Source: Rostratula benghalensis
Taxonomy: Eukaryota; Chordata; Aves; Charadriiformes; Rostratulidae
Reading direction: 5' to 3'
DNA length: 64,000 nucleotides
Assembly (NCBI GenBank): GCA_013399305.1
Contig: VXAI01000068.1
Span: 1,231,507 to 1,295,506, forward strand
Notes under the pieces: generated by a model
Databases searched by the model: none
What the model saw: the letters and a program-made list of their open reading frames with translations, nothing else
What the model was told of the DNA's origin: nothing
Part shown: positions 38,080-50,856 of the stretch, in pieces
Position numbering within the stretch: position 1 is the first letter of the stretch
How the letters are laid out: each line of letters begins with the position of its first letter
Position numbers and translations under genes: made by a program

Positions 38080-38559
38080 ACTGGAGGTTGTTTAAAGTTT
38101 TTCCCTTGATTTATTTTGTAGATCCCACTGGAACATAACATGAAACCAGATTGTAAGTATATTACACTTAGCTGTAGAGCATACAAAAGTAAGACTATAC
38201 CAAACTGCATTATGTTAAAGATGGTATAATGTCTTAAGGTTTGACAAAATTATTGTGATGTATAAGCCTAAGGAGCAACGTTAATGCTTAGATTTCAACT
38301 TTTATTCCATTTTTTCTCTCCTGAGTCATATTAATACTATGTAACAGGGGTATTTTGGAGGGGATTTCAGCCATAAACTCACCCACACGTATTTCTGTGA
38401 CCCATGAGAAAGCCTACACAAGATAGGTTACGTTGACCTCTGCCGTGCCTTTTGAAGCATATCCTGCTGATCAACGCTACACGTCTCTACAGTTTGCATC
38501 AACAAGAATGTGAAAAGGCAAAACTCTTTTGGCAGTCGTCTCTGAAGCCACGTCTAATT

Positions 38560-38880
38560 CTCTTTTTTAATGAGGCATTGAATTATTCCGTACAGTGAGA
38601 TGCCTGTCAGTTTGCAGCAGAGCTCCGTGCATGCTGTTATGCCACCAGAGATAAACAATCAGTAGGACTGATCAGGCAGGCAATCAGTTAAACAAATCTG
38701 AGGAGAAAAAAACCCAAAAATCATGCACATGCACTGCTTAGGATGAAATAGATATATTGATAAAGCTGCATAATGAACTATGTGATGTGTGAATACAGTG
38801 ACTGGCAGGAACTAATTAAGAGAGAGTCAGCCTTTGCATAAATGATCTATTTTCTAGAGTTGCGATCCGAAGAAGGTCTA
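38560..38880. promoter_or_regulatory. Candidate conserved non-coding element
   Basis: No repeat is recognised. The stretch holds several words typical of developmental enhancers: ACTAATTAAG (homeodomain-like, 38,811-38,820), TTTGCATAAAT (POU-like, near 38,833), AACAATCAG (SOX-like, near 38,656) and ATTGAATTATTCC near 38,578. It also keeps a few CpGs. This is inference from motif content without conservation data; such short words also arise by chance in AT-rich DNA. Confidence 0.25.
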
Positions 38881-41566
38881 GAGATCAAGGGGCAAGTCAG
38901 GGAGTAAGTTATGCACTTCTGTGAGAAACACAGGGCAGGCAGCTGTGCTGCTGGCCACCCTCTTCAAGGCTGGACATCCACGAGCATGGCAAGGGGCAGA
39001 CATAAGCAAGAATTATCAGACAGGCCGTTGTGGTTTTGTGATGCTCATTAACCGGTTCTGTAGCATATCACATTTTTAGAGGGAAATGCTGCAATGTAAT
39101 AAGCAGCCTTAAAAGAAGACACACCACAAACCACAATGATCCTACCTATACTTCCCATCACACCTGTGAGCACCACAACAAAATAGGTATTAGATGCTTA
39201 CCCCTAGGAAATGGTTTGAGAATTGCCAGTGATGTCTGGCAATGTTTGAGAACTGCTGTTTAATAATCTTTGTCATGATCTTATACCATTAAGCCAGTAG
39301 TGATTCAAGCACTTTGGTCACTCAAATCTGCTCTGCAGTTCATTAAGTCAATGAGTTTCTATTGAGTTTGAAGGGCAGCAAATAATCAAATCAGGCATTT
39401 TATCACCTGGTTTTGCTGCATCCTAGTTTTGCTGTCACTATTTAAGGCCAAGTGATGGATATATTGATTTCTGCATTTACCTGCATCCTAGCCAACACAT
39501 AATTTCCTCTGCATTTATTTATGCACAAAGGAGTTCTCAGCTGCTTTACAGTCTTTTTTTTTTTTTAATCTCATCACAAAAAAATCTCACAAAACATAAA
39601 GATTTCATTAGAAAATTATCCTTTGTCCTCTATTTAGGTTAGAGCTTATTGAGTGTCTTTTAAAAAAGATGGGGAGGATTCCTTCCTAGCAAAACCCTGT
39701 GAAACTAGACTCCCAGGCTCTGTCATCTTTGCCTACAGGAAAGATGACTTTGAGAAACAGTGATTCCTTTTGAGCTTTGTACCATGACAGAGCAGCACAT
39801 CTGAAGAAGTCACTGTTCAGCTGCTTGTAACATCTCTCGTTGCCAGAAGTGATCTCCCCTCCAGCCCTGCTGGCTGAGCTGCTTGTGGGATTTCTCCAGA
39901 TGAAGCATTTAGCTCCGGCAGCTTCAGTAATAACAGGTTCTTATCAAGCACTTGGGTCCAGCAGAAGACACGTGTCCACAGCTTAGAGGGAATATGGTTT
40001 TACAGGGAACAGAATCCAAAGCTTTTGAAACAGGTCGAATGTGACAGCCTGATGTAAAGTCTGGTGCTCTAAGGCTTAAAAAAACATGTTAATTAGGAAA
40101 CATATAGATGCTTAATTTTAAGTGAGTAATAGTTTGGGTGGGAAACTTGGCTGTTTAGGTGGAATTGTAAAGTTGTGAGCTAATTCACTGACGTGCAGTG
40201 TAATTTGTGATTAAGGTTATCTGCAATATCTAACCTTTTAGTAAATGCCAGCTGCATAATGACTGTCAGTTTTCTCTCCTCAGATATTACACTGCAGAGG
40301 GTTCTATCTGACCATAAGGATCTATTTAATAAGACTCTAATGGGAAATGACCAGTATCTGAGTATTACAGATTAAAAGTGACAATGCTAATTGACTGCAG
40401 AGGTATCTACATGAAGAGGGACCAGAAAAATCATTTAAGTCTAAATGAAATTGGACTGATTTGATATTTGAAAAAGCATTATGTTCCTCTTGTGTTTGGC
40501 AGTGTGAATTAATTGCTCCCTGTGTCAGGCAGAACCGGTGTCTACGTAGCAATAGGCTAAGATTGGCGGGGAGTGAAGAACATTTACTTGGAGGGGTTAG
40601 CAGTACATATTAGTTTTCTAAAATTAGAAGTATATGGGAAGAGGTGTATTGTACATAATTTTTATGGTGAGGAATGAAATTCTATTTTGTATATCCAGAA
40701 ATCAAATTCTAGAAAACTTACTGATTTGTGTGGATTTGTGACTGCTAGTAAAACAAATGGGGTGCAGAGGCATATTTCTGCTCTGAAGATGCAAAATTTT
40801 CCTTACATTTTCAAAAAGCATTTTGCAAATAAATAGAACAAGGAAGTAGAATATCACAGTTATATTTTATGAGGAGTAATTGGTAAGAATAATAACAATA
40901 GGAAAATGATCATACGTGGCATATGCTTTTCTCAAAAATGACCTAAAAATCATTAGTTATCAGATAAATGTATGTGCTTAATCTCTGTACAGTTTGATGT
41001 GCACAAATCTTTGTGATTAGTCAAAGAGGTTGCAGTACAAATTCTCTAGATGATTTTTTTACAGGTCTAAGGAGGAAATGGGACACACAGCATTGATTCC
41101 AAATAGCGTGTTGTAAACAGAAAAAGCAACACTTTCATATGTAGATGCATAAAAACTTTTTGGGAAAGAAACATTGCAAGTCCTTTAAAAGGCCCAAGAT
41201 ACTGAGAAAAATTCTCTTCTAGCATGGATCTACGTGCTTCAAAATACTATGAGAAAATAGTTGTAAAGATACAGAAAAGGCTTAGGGGGTCAATACTTGT
41301 TGCCACCGTGCCCCTCCCAGTCTAATCAAGTTAAATGTCTTGTGTATTACATCAGCACATAAACACCTTGCCAGCTTTTATTTCATTTGTTATTCAATTT
41401 TTTAGTTGTTGGATTTTTTTTTTCTGTTTTTTTGGGGGGGTTGTGATTTTTTTTTAATACTGTGTTTCTGTTGTCTGGTTGTTTTTCAAACCTACATGAA
41501 TGCGGGGAAAACTGCCAATGAATTCAGTACAGAATTCAGTGAGTTAATCCAGAAAACAGTAATGTG

Positions 41567-41625
41567 TGTGCTTAAATTCAGTGCATGAGCAATTCCGTTG
41601 AAGTTGGAGGAACATGTGGCATGGT
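41567..41625. repeat. Possible worn old interspersed repeat
   Basis: TAAATTCAGTGCATGAGCAA followed by TTCCGTTGAAGTTGGAGGAA and ACATGTGG resembles a remembered pattern (CATGAGTAATTCCATTGAAGTCAATGGGAC) of an old sauropsid repeat. The match is short and diverged. Confidence 0.35.
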
Positions 41626-42148
41626 TCAAACTAAATGGATCCATAAGTCTTTGCAAAATCATCTGCTTAGCGTCTCTGGTGGAAGATAAAGAAGGAAAGA
41701 AGCATGGTAATTTTACAGGAATATGCATTGAAATGTGCCCTGCTTTTCACTGACCCCGCTGTATCCCCAGCTCGTATCTCAGAATGTATGCAATATACTC
41801 TGTGGGACATTCTGCCAACGTGAGGAAGGAAATAAAGATGGGGGGGGAAATAATAATATTTTCAAATTCTGTGAAATACTGTAATCGTGTTACTGTAATT
41901 TTCAGATTAAAGTTCAGTTAAATTCTTTTTAAGGTAATATTTTTTGTGCTCTTCTTACATAATGCATAGGATTAAGGTAAAACAAAGGCTGTTCTTAGAG
42001 TTACATTTACTTTTATACAAGAATTGATTCATATAGCTGCTGCAATGTAAAATAGTAGCCCGCTGCTACTTACACAGCATGGAGTTGGGAAACATATCGA
42101 AATAATCAGCACAAAAGTGAGCAATAGAATGCGTTGAACTTAAATATA

Positions 42149-42250
42149 TGGCCCAATTCTCCCCTTGTGTCAGTTTTAGGCCAATATATCTATTGCAATA
42201 TAAATAAAACCACACAAATAATTCCACTGATTCCAGTACAGCTGGTCCTT
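42149..42250. repeat. Worn copy of an old palindromic interspersed repeat
   Basis: It starts TGGCCCAATTCTCCCCTTGT, then GTCAGTTTTAGGCC, and ends with AATAATTCCACTGATTCCAG. The order (GGCCCAATTCT ... ATTCCACTGA ... CAG) fits the same family as 15,176-15,242 and 34,640-34,714. The middle is too diverged to align by eye. Confidence 0.5.
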
Positions 42251-45200
42251 AGATAAGTGAAAATGTTTAGACTTTCATTCTGTGGCCTCTAATTTGAAAT
42301 AAAATGTACAGTGGTTTTCTTGCCTTTGATTTGTTATAACTAAAAATGAATTAGTAGAGTGCTAAAAAAAAAGTTTGTGAATATTTATATTAATATCGTA
42401 ACTTTGGTTAAATTTGATCCTGATGGTCCTTGAGGTCTTTCTGTTGCACAAACTCAAAACTTCTTGAAGCTGGTCTGCATAATTCAGTCAAATATATATA
42501 TCATATAGCTGCATATTTATATTTGTTATTCAGCATCCATATTTGAAGTCCTGTCTTTGCATTCAGCTCAGTAGTAACTTGGCTTACTGCTCTTGAGGCT
42601 TAAATATCAAAGCCCAGTGTTAGTCTTTTCATAAATAATCTATAAACTGCCACTTGCTCATACTTGATATTGGGAGCAATATTTTTGAAAACCAGCTAGA
42701 TTAACAAGTAATTGGATTGATTCATACACATTCTGCAAAGGTCAAAATTGACCACGTTTTATTACAGAGTAACGTACCCACTGACTAGTGGCTAACTTGG
42801 TGAATAAAGTTATTTGGTTTTCCCTCTACAAATGCTCTACATTTACTTTACCCCATCCTTTAATCCTGGTTTCTCTAGGAATGAAACTCTAAAAAAGTGT
42901 TTCTTATGACATTTTATGGTGAACAGTGGGCATGCACAGGTTCTGCAGAACAAAATTTGAGACCCTGTGTACAAGCTCACTTGCTTGCTGGGTTAGGTGC
43001 TGTGTTTTTTGCACATCTGGATATCAGCTGGGAAAGTCTCCTCCCCTCCGTGCAAATTACACCCTGATAGCTAAATGCTGGAGATGACCTCTTTCTGCTT
43101 TTCATCTTACAACTGGGGTAAGAGGTTATTTCTTGTCTTGTTTATGCCTTTACGTGAGTACAAGATACAGTTGTGGACAGAAACAATCCATTAGCACAAG
43201 AGGAAGATCCATGTGAAAGTGAAAGACGTTTCCTCAAATGATATATATTAAGCGTTGTAGAGATTTTAAAAATATGCCAAAGTCCTGAAATATTTCAGGA
43301 GTTTTAGCCAGCATTTTAAAAGTAATCTCTTAACTGCAAAGCTGGGATGATATTTTATACCTGTCCCTCATAACAAAGTAGAGGGGCCAGGAGAGAATGA
43401 ACACAAAGGTAAAAAAGGCTACTTGTTCTGAAGATCACCACTATGGAGAGGAATGTGAGTCTGCACAGATTTGCATGAGCAGCTCCAGCAGACAGTGTTC
43501 AGATAAATCCTTTCTAAAACCACAAGACGCAACAAAAAATAGTTGAGGTATTTTTTTTCCTGCTTTATCTTCCTCAATTTATATAGGAAAAATGCACATA
43601 CCCATTAAAAAATAGGGTTTACTTTTTATTTTTTTTAAACATTGATATTGTGCCAGAATAATTTTTAAGCTAACTGTAGAATCCATCACTGTCAATACCT
43701 ATAAGAATGGCTTCAATTTTTTTCTCTTTCCAACAACTTACCATTTTGACATGTAAAGAAGAGTCATTTTGTGAAATTCTAAACTTTTACAAAGGTAAGA
43801 AATGGCAAAATAATAACAACATTTGTCTTCTGTCAAGAAATATTGACATGGCATTGCTACAGCAAAATTGGTTTGTGTTCTGAAGTGTGTCTCATAGATA
43901 AATCAGATTTGAAACTTTTTTAAGCTAACTAAATTGTACTTTAGTACTGATATATATAAGAATATCAAGACACATGATACTGAATTTATTTTATTTTCTT
44001 TGGGTTTTTTTTTCCTTTTTTTTTCTTTTACTGAAGTGGGATGAGAGAGCTTCAGTTTGTAAAAAAACCCCACCATTTCCAGTTCTTTATCTGCCTTCAT
44101 TTTTTTAATACTTCATTCTAATAATGTGATTCCATGTCAATAAGTGGGCGGTGAGCGCATGCCTCAGCCTCATACATAAACGGGCAGTGGTGAGATAATT
44201 TATATACAGATTTTTGGAAAGATGCCTTTCCCTTGTCAGATTAAATAGATAACATTCCAGCATTTTAGGATAAGTACCTTTATATTTCCACGTAATTAAA
44301 ATGTGGGTGAGGCAAAACCAAAACGGCTTTGTCAAATGGGTAGAGGCCTATGTTGTGTATCAGTATTTCTGCATCAGTGGTATGGTTCGGTGAAGGACTT
44401 GCAGAAGATTTGGAAACTGCTGCTCCTTGTGGTCATGCTTTACTGAGAGTTGTTAAGCTGACATCTGGCTGAGCATCTTCTTGCCTCAGGGCATCCTCCA
44501 TGCCATCATAGGAGGTGCTAGGCCACTTTGCCAAATGCGTGGCTTCTACTGGTTTCTTTGTGCCTTCCCCCGCAGAACACCAATGGCTTTCCCCCATGAA
44601 CTTGAAGGGAACAGCAGCAAACAATTAGCAGTTCTTCAATACTAGAAAATATCCATCTGCTCTTGGCACAACTGTTTGTCAACATATAAATAGCTACACT
44701 ACCAGCAAATGGAGCAATTTTCTGCATCTGGCTCATACTTCCCATTCCTCCCTGTGCAAGTGGCATTTGCAGTTTGGTACAAGGAATTAATATGTTCACA
44801 AAAATGTCAGGTTTTATCACGTTATTTTAAAAGGAATAATTCCAGCAAATAAATGGAAACATGGAGATTCCTTGAATTTTTTTTTTTTTTGCCTTGTTTT
44901 TTTGGCACTAGAGTACACTTTCACACTCAAAGAGGGGTAAAGAACATATCTGATGGGCTGTGTTTAATTTTGCATTGTGTAATTAGTTACCTGCTGGAGT
45001 TTCTCACAGCTTTTCCATTTGCTTGTATAAAGGCTAATCCGAACTAAGAAAGAAACGAGTCATTCTGTGACCAGTGGAACTTATGAAGCTTCATTTCCTG
45101 CAGCTCCCTCCCATGTGGTTTCTCTAGTGTCTAATAGCTTGGTTGAGTTCACGCTGCAGGTTCTCCCACAGTAAGATACCCAGATTAGTTCCCTTTCATT

Positions 45201-48200
45201 TGACTTTCAATTTTCACACAACAAGTAGAAATTTACTTTAGTTTCAACATAATGTGGAAATATGTTTCACTTCTTTTTAGGAAATCAAATGAAGACATTG
45301 CTGCCTTAGAGCAGGCACAAAACTGCATTTTACTTTTTCCCAGTTAGCTGATGATCATAACTGCTTTCTGCTGTGTAATGGGCACAGTGGTAGTGTTCAC
45401 GTGTCTGCAGTTGTCCTTGATCCCACCATTGGGCTTTCTGAAACACTCTGGTATTTTTGAGCATTTGGAAGAGGCAAATAACCGCACTTTCCTCAAATAT
45501 CAACAGATTTTGAGTGGGAAAACTACTGCTGTTTCTAGAACAGCCTTTGCTGTTTAGAAGACAGCAGATCATCTATTTTCTCTGTTTACTATAGAGGATG
45601 CTTGGAATTCAAAGTCTTGAGATTTGGAAGCTGCCACAACTGTGACAGGTAAGGCAGGCATCAAACCCTGATCTTTGGAGGAAAGTCTGGGCTGGCCCAA
45701 GTTCTGCCAAAGAAGGTGTGGGTGGGCTGGCGTGTTTCCATCTGGCATCTCCTTTTCCTTTCATAATTTTGTTTAATTGCAAGAACATGGAAGGGAACAA
45801 CTACTCTGAGTGTTGAATGCTGAATCAATGAACCCTGAGGTTTATAATCTAGTTAACAAACAACAGAATAAAAGACTGATGAGTTTGGTTTAGAAAGTTC
45901 AGTGTTTGTTACATGTTTGGATTCTTAGAACGTGTAATCTGTGACTTTTGATCCTCTGCAGCAAACTTGTTAGCCTGGTTTCAGTTAGCATCATTTAAGA
46001 CCATAGAAACTTCTTGGCTTCCAGTTTTCATGTGATCAGGATGCATTCAGGCGAATGTAGCAGAGCAGGAAACTTTGTTTTGACTTTGTTTTGTAATGCA
46101 CTTACTGAACATATCCGTGCTACTGGTATATTGATAGAAATCTTTTACAGAAAGAAGAGTGACAAGGCTCCAAGGGATTCTCAGTCTCCAATCCAGATTG
46201 AACTGGAATTATCTCTTGAACAGTCAGGTGTTATTGCATAAATGTTGATGGATCCCAGCTGGCCAAGCTCTGATCTCATACCAATTTCATTCATTTTCAA
46301 ACTCACTGGCTTCTATGGTTTCTCCCTTTTAAATTGGCATTGCTTAGACATTCTTAGCCTAAGAATTAGATGTTTGTGTAAAGCAATTTGGGAACTGAAT
46401 GTTTTGCAAGTTTCTTTGTCGTGTGATCGTGGCAGAGGTGCTTAGGATTCTGAGGAAAAGGCCAGTATTGGACAGAAAGGACATAGTCTCGTCCAAATAG
46501 ACCGTTTTGCCATTACTGTCATTACCTAGATCTTTGAGATTAAATGCCTTCCTCATGTAGGAAAGTAAATGTAGTCTCTGTGGGCTTTATTCTTTCTTCT
46601 ATAAATTGCAAACAAGCTAGTTTCCTGTTATTTGCAGGCACTGTGTGCTGCTAACCTGGTCTGCTTTAAAACCAGCATTCCCTTTTAAGGAAACAAAAGT
46701 GGAGAGAGGAAAAAAAAAACCTGTTGTGTGCTCCTGCTGAGCTGGTCCTGCAGGCTGACTGGCTGAACACCAGCCGTGGTACTATTCACCTGAAATCCAC
46801 AGGTTAGAACACATAGGATTTGAGGATCACTTAAATAAATTGACTCTACTGTTACCACCAAGAAGTAAAAACTATGACATGCTCTTTGCAACAACCTGCA
46901 TGCATGCAATTGCACAATTCCACTTCCAGGTCTGCTTGACACTCTTTAAATTTGTTGTTGAAGGAATTTGCTTGTTTTTTTTCCAAGCTCGAGGTGACCA
47001 GCCACAGAATGTGCAGGTATGGTGCTGGTGAGTTGGCATTGAGCTGCCTCTAGAGCTCTCCCTGACTCTCTGACGTCCTGCTGTTGCTGTGTTTCTGTGC
47101 CTCTGATGGAGAGGCAGCTCTTCATGAGTTGTGAACAAATGCTGAATTTGGGCATATATCCCCATGTATCCCATACCCGTGGAACGGCTGAGATTTCCAA
47201 GTGAACTTATATATTGGTTGAGACTGAGCTTTTCCAGAGGTAAATTCTCAGTATTGCTATGCTTTGGCTCTCAAGGTTGGTAGTAGCCTCTGCTACAAAT
47301 ATTAATTTACCTGAATTTGTGACCCCTTAAACTAAGGAAACACTCATATCCAATTTGCTTCATTATTAAAGAGGGAGCAGGAAACGTTTTGGATACAGAC
47401 CATGTCTGCATAACAGGCCTTGAATGCGTTAATTTTCTTCTGACCACAGATTTGTCACACTCCCCACAGGTTACTTCTGAGATTCATGGGAACTTGCTTG
47501 AGAGGGTGCTTGTCACATCATTGCAATAACTGTAGTTTGGGGTTAATTTAGCTGCTTAAATAGAACATTGAAGAAATACTTGTCTGTTTGTATTTATCCA
47601 ATAGACTAGATATTAACTGAGAATATTTTACCATAAAATCTTGATTCTTGGTATAATAATGTTGATGCTAATCAATGGGATTCATATCAACGTCTAACCT
47701 ATATGTATTTACATAAACTGTCATATAAAATGTAAATGTAAATTGCCAAACATTATTTCCTTCTGATTAGCAGTTGCTGCTGTAGGTCTTCAGCAAGACG
47801 AGTTGAAGCCAAATCACCTTATTTCCACCTTCTGGGAAAGCAGGTGATGGTATTTATGTTGTTGGGTGTGTGCTCCTCTTCTCTATATTGCCATTTCATG
47901 GTGTTTGGAGAACTGGGACATGTTTCATCATCCCACAGTGATCATTTCTTTGAGGCTGATACAAAATGAAAAAATTCTGTCATGTGAAGAGGAAAGATTT
48001 GAATGCTTGAATAAATGGGATGTTAGAGTATAAAGCCAGGATAATAGTCTCCCTAGGTTCCATGGAAAAAGCAAGGTGATTTTCGATACATTTCCCTAAA
48101 AGAAGTGTAGCCTTTCCATTAAGTTTTATATTAAGACTGTTGCCTGATAAAAGGTCAAGCACAGCTTCAGAGGACAAGTGAGGACAATGTCTGTATTAAG

Positions 48201-50084
48201 AAACATTCTTTTGATATATCCAGCTGCAATAACAAACAAGGAGTACTCAGACAGGAATTTCAAGCTATGTACTTGGAGAGTTTCTTCCCATCCTCCCAGC
48301 CCTTCCCATGACTTTGTGGATACCTCAGTGGATCTAGAAGGGAACGGACACAGTTCTAGTGACACAAAGATTCATCTGGGTTTCCTCAGATTCAAGACTG
48401 TATCCTGAGGGTCCAGATTTTTACATTAAAATACTAGATCACGGTCCATGGAGCACAAGTCTATTGCATTGCCACTATCATAGTAAAGGAAGCAATAAAA
48501 AAGAACAAAAATAAAAACAGACAGAAAAAGAAGAAGTTAGTGAGTGATAATGGCGTTTTGCATCAGTCCCTGAGAGCTTAGTGCCTTGAAATATTGTGCC
48601 CAGGCTTTGCTCCTAAAAGTTTAAGCACATGTAAATAGCACAGCAAATCACAACAGCACCAATGGGTGTTCAGAGTTGTCATAAGATTTCTCAGCCATTT
48701 TCATTAGTTTCTTTTCAGGGGTTATAAGCAGCATGAATTAAGTAGTACTTTTTTGTTGGGTTTTGTTGGGGTTTTTTTTGGTACCTGTTGTTACTTTTTA
48801 AATTTCTACCTGACAACTCCCTTTTGATTTCTCGTTTGGACGAGCAGAGCCCAGTACAGAGTTGTTGTGCAGATGCTGTGAAGAAGGCAGGCACACACAG
48901 ACCCAGAACTCTGACTGTACAAACCAGAGCAGAAGCAGAATGGTACTTCACAGTCAACATAATTTGCAAACATTATTAAAAAAAAAAAAAAGATATTATT
49001 TTCAAAAGTATGTAGTATGGGGTTTAAGGTATTTCAGTTAGTTAAACTATATTTACTTTTCATGGACTTTCCTCAGGGATATTTAGAATTTCCGGAACAC
49101 AAATGATAATATTGTGTGCATTTTAAAACAAAAATCTCTTGTGCTCTGCTGAGAGAATAGACCTAGTTCGGTATGTGTACACTTCCAGAATAGATAAACC
49201 CCCCATGGAATTTAGTTATACACTAGGTATAAATTTGGGCGTGATGAAAACTTTGGAAGCTATGAAATGCCCAGAACCAGGCAGGCTCAAACCAGCTGCA
49301 GCCCTGGCAGTTGGTGATCCAAGCAGGATGTTCCCAGTCCAGCCCCAGCGCAAGCTCTGTCTGCTGGGGACCGGTGTGACAGTGTTGTGGCATTCACGCC
49401 AGGAGCTGGCAGTTCCAGCATCCTGTCACAGTGACGGCGTGGATCCTTTTTCACTGAAATCCTGCACTAGAATCTAAACCTTGAGTAATTCAGCCATTGT
49501 TAACCTAAATATGCCATCTCATGTTTCATTCAGGCTTACTTCAGCGCGTTTTTTTTCTCACTGATTGCAGCTGAAATGAGGACAAATCAGGCTTATTATG
49601 TTTAAGGGTTGTGAATATTTTTATTTTTGGTTTTTTCAGTGGGCCTGATTCGAAAGTGGTAGCCATTTCCACCAGAGTAAATTGGGAGCAATCACCTTGC
49701 TCCTCGTCATCATTCACTCTGCGGTTAAACTGGACTCATTCATCGGAGTGAAAGGTGCCTGAGCCTTAAATAATCAGTGTAACACAGTGGAGTATTTAGT
49801 GGAGCAGGGACTGAAACACAAGTCCATCATTCCCATAAATGCCCCAACAAGAGCTGGCAGAAAGTGGCTGCTGTCACTTCTAGCTTTCATTGTCTTCTAT
49901 TTACATAGAAACTGAAGCAGGAGGAGACTTTCTCTTTACCTAGGAGAGAAATGTGGTGTCAAGTCACTATAATGGGAGACTTGGGGTTGAATCCCACTGG
50001 AGAAATCAGATGTTGAATCAGATACCTGTGAGATGATTGAGAAGCTACTGGAAAGGCTCTCCTTTACAAAAGGAAGCAAACCAG
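42251..50084. other. CR1-free non-coding stretch
   Basis: Unique sequence apart from a possible old-repeat scrap at 49,640-49,700 and poly-A, poly-T and G/T tracts (for example A7C4 at 44,061-44,071, T-rich at 44,878-44,892, T/G-rich at 48,748-48,781, A14 at 48,977-48,991). Open frames up to 112 codons (49,139-49,477, +) have no family resemblance. Confidence 0.5.
49640..49700. repeat. Possible worn old interspersed repeat
   Basis: GGGCCTGATTCGAAAGTGGT and, further on, ACCAGAGTAAATTGGGAGCA resemble the end of the same old family (GGGCCTGATTCTG ... ACCAGTGTAAATCAGGAG). The match is partial. Confidence 0.4.
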
Positions 50085-50564
50085 GACTCTTCAGCTTGGA
50101 AAAAGCATGATTTGGGATATGAAAAAATTGTATAAAATCATGAATGGCAGGGAGAGGGTGAGCGGAGACTTTCCAGTCCCTCCTCCAAAGCAAGAGCAGG
50201 TTTAAAACAAACAAAAGGAGATTTCTTTTTTTCCACCAAACCTGTGATACACCTTCAGAGCTCCTTGCCAGAAGAGCCTGTGGATGTTGAAGGATTAAAT
50301 GTGTTTGAGAAAAAACACATGAACCCATGAAAGAGAAGTGTTTCAAGGATTAGGGAATATGGAGAAAACACCTTTTTGCATAGGAATTCCGGGAGCTGCA
50401 GGTTGTTGGAGGCTGCAGTCACATTCAAGGGGAGGGTATGGATACTCCTGCCAGTGAAGCGAGCTGCACAGAAGGAACTCCTCTGTTCCTGCCATTTCCG
50501 GGGTTGCTGCCAGAGGCAGAGCAGTGAGCTATAACACCCTTGGTCTGAGTGCCATGGCTGGTTT
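50085..50564 (+). mobile_element. Old L3-type (CR1 clade) LINE 3' fragment
   Basis: The order of words fits the 3' part of an old CR1/L3-type LINE on the plus strand: ATAAAATCATGAATGGCAGG, then AGGTTTAAAACAAACAAAAG, AGCTCCTTGCCAGAAGAGCC, GTGGATGTTGAAGGATTAAA and, at its 3' end, CCTTGGTCTGAGTGCCATGG near 50,539-50,558. In related elements this encodes the pol C-terminus with a NSLPEEVV-like motif; here only SSLPEEPVDVEGLNVF is readable. It is heavily diverged, unlike the CR1 copies, and is the only LINE here on the plus strand. The minus-strand 136-codon frame across it is shadow. The 5' limit is uncertain. Confidence 0.75.
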
Positions 50565-50856
50565 TAGAATCATAGAATGGTCTAGGTTGGAAGGGACCTT
50601 TAAAATCATCTAGTCCAACTATCAACCTAACTCTGATAAAAGCCATCACTAAACCATGTCACTAAGCACTATGTCAACCCATTTCTTAAATCCCTCCAGG
50701 CATGGTGCCTCAACTACTTCCCTGGGCAGCCCATTCCATATCTTAATAACCCTTTCTGTGTAAAAATATTTCCTGATATCCAACCTGAACCTCCCCTGGC
50801 ACAACCCGAGGCCATTTCCTCTTGTTCTATCGCTTGCGACTTGGGAGAAGAGATCT
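50565..50856 (-). mobile_element. CR1 LINE, 5'-truncated, about 290 bp
   Basis: The + strand begins TAGAATCATAGAATGGTCTA and GGTTGGAAGGGACCTTTAAA, continues CATCTAGTCCAACTATCAAC and CTCCAGGCATGGTGCCTCAA, and ends in CGACTTGGGAGAAGAGAT. This is the reverse complement of the CR1 3' end and pol C-terminal coding part. Its 3' end touches the 3' end of the L3-type element on the other strand, a tail-to-tail arrangement. Confidence 0.96.

Larger units (their letters stand above)
36558..42148. other. CR1-free non-coding stretch
   Basis: No CR1 is recognised. It contains an A-rich low-complexity tract at about 36,702-36,735, a perfect 10-bp inverted repeat at 37,931-37,957, a GA-rich tract at 38,050-38,079, a candidate conserved element at about 38,560-38,880, a T-run and G-run tract at 41,414-41,456 and a weak old-repeat match at 41,567-41,625. 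No gene is seen. Confidence 0.5.

Noticed and set aside
49936..50346. 136-codon minus-strand frame.
   Set aside because: It is the antisense of the old L3-type LINE at 50,085-50,564 and has no protein resemblance of its own.
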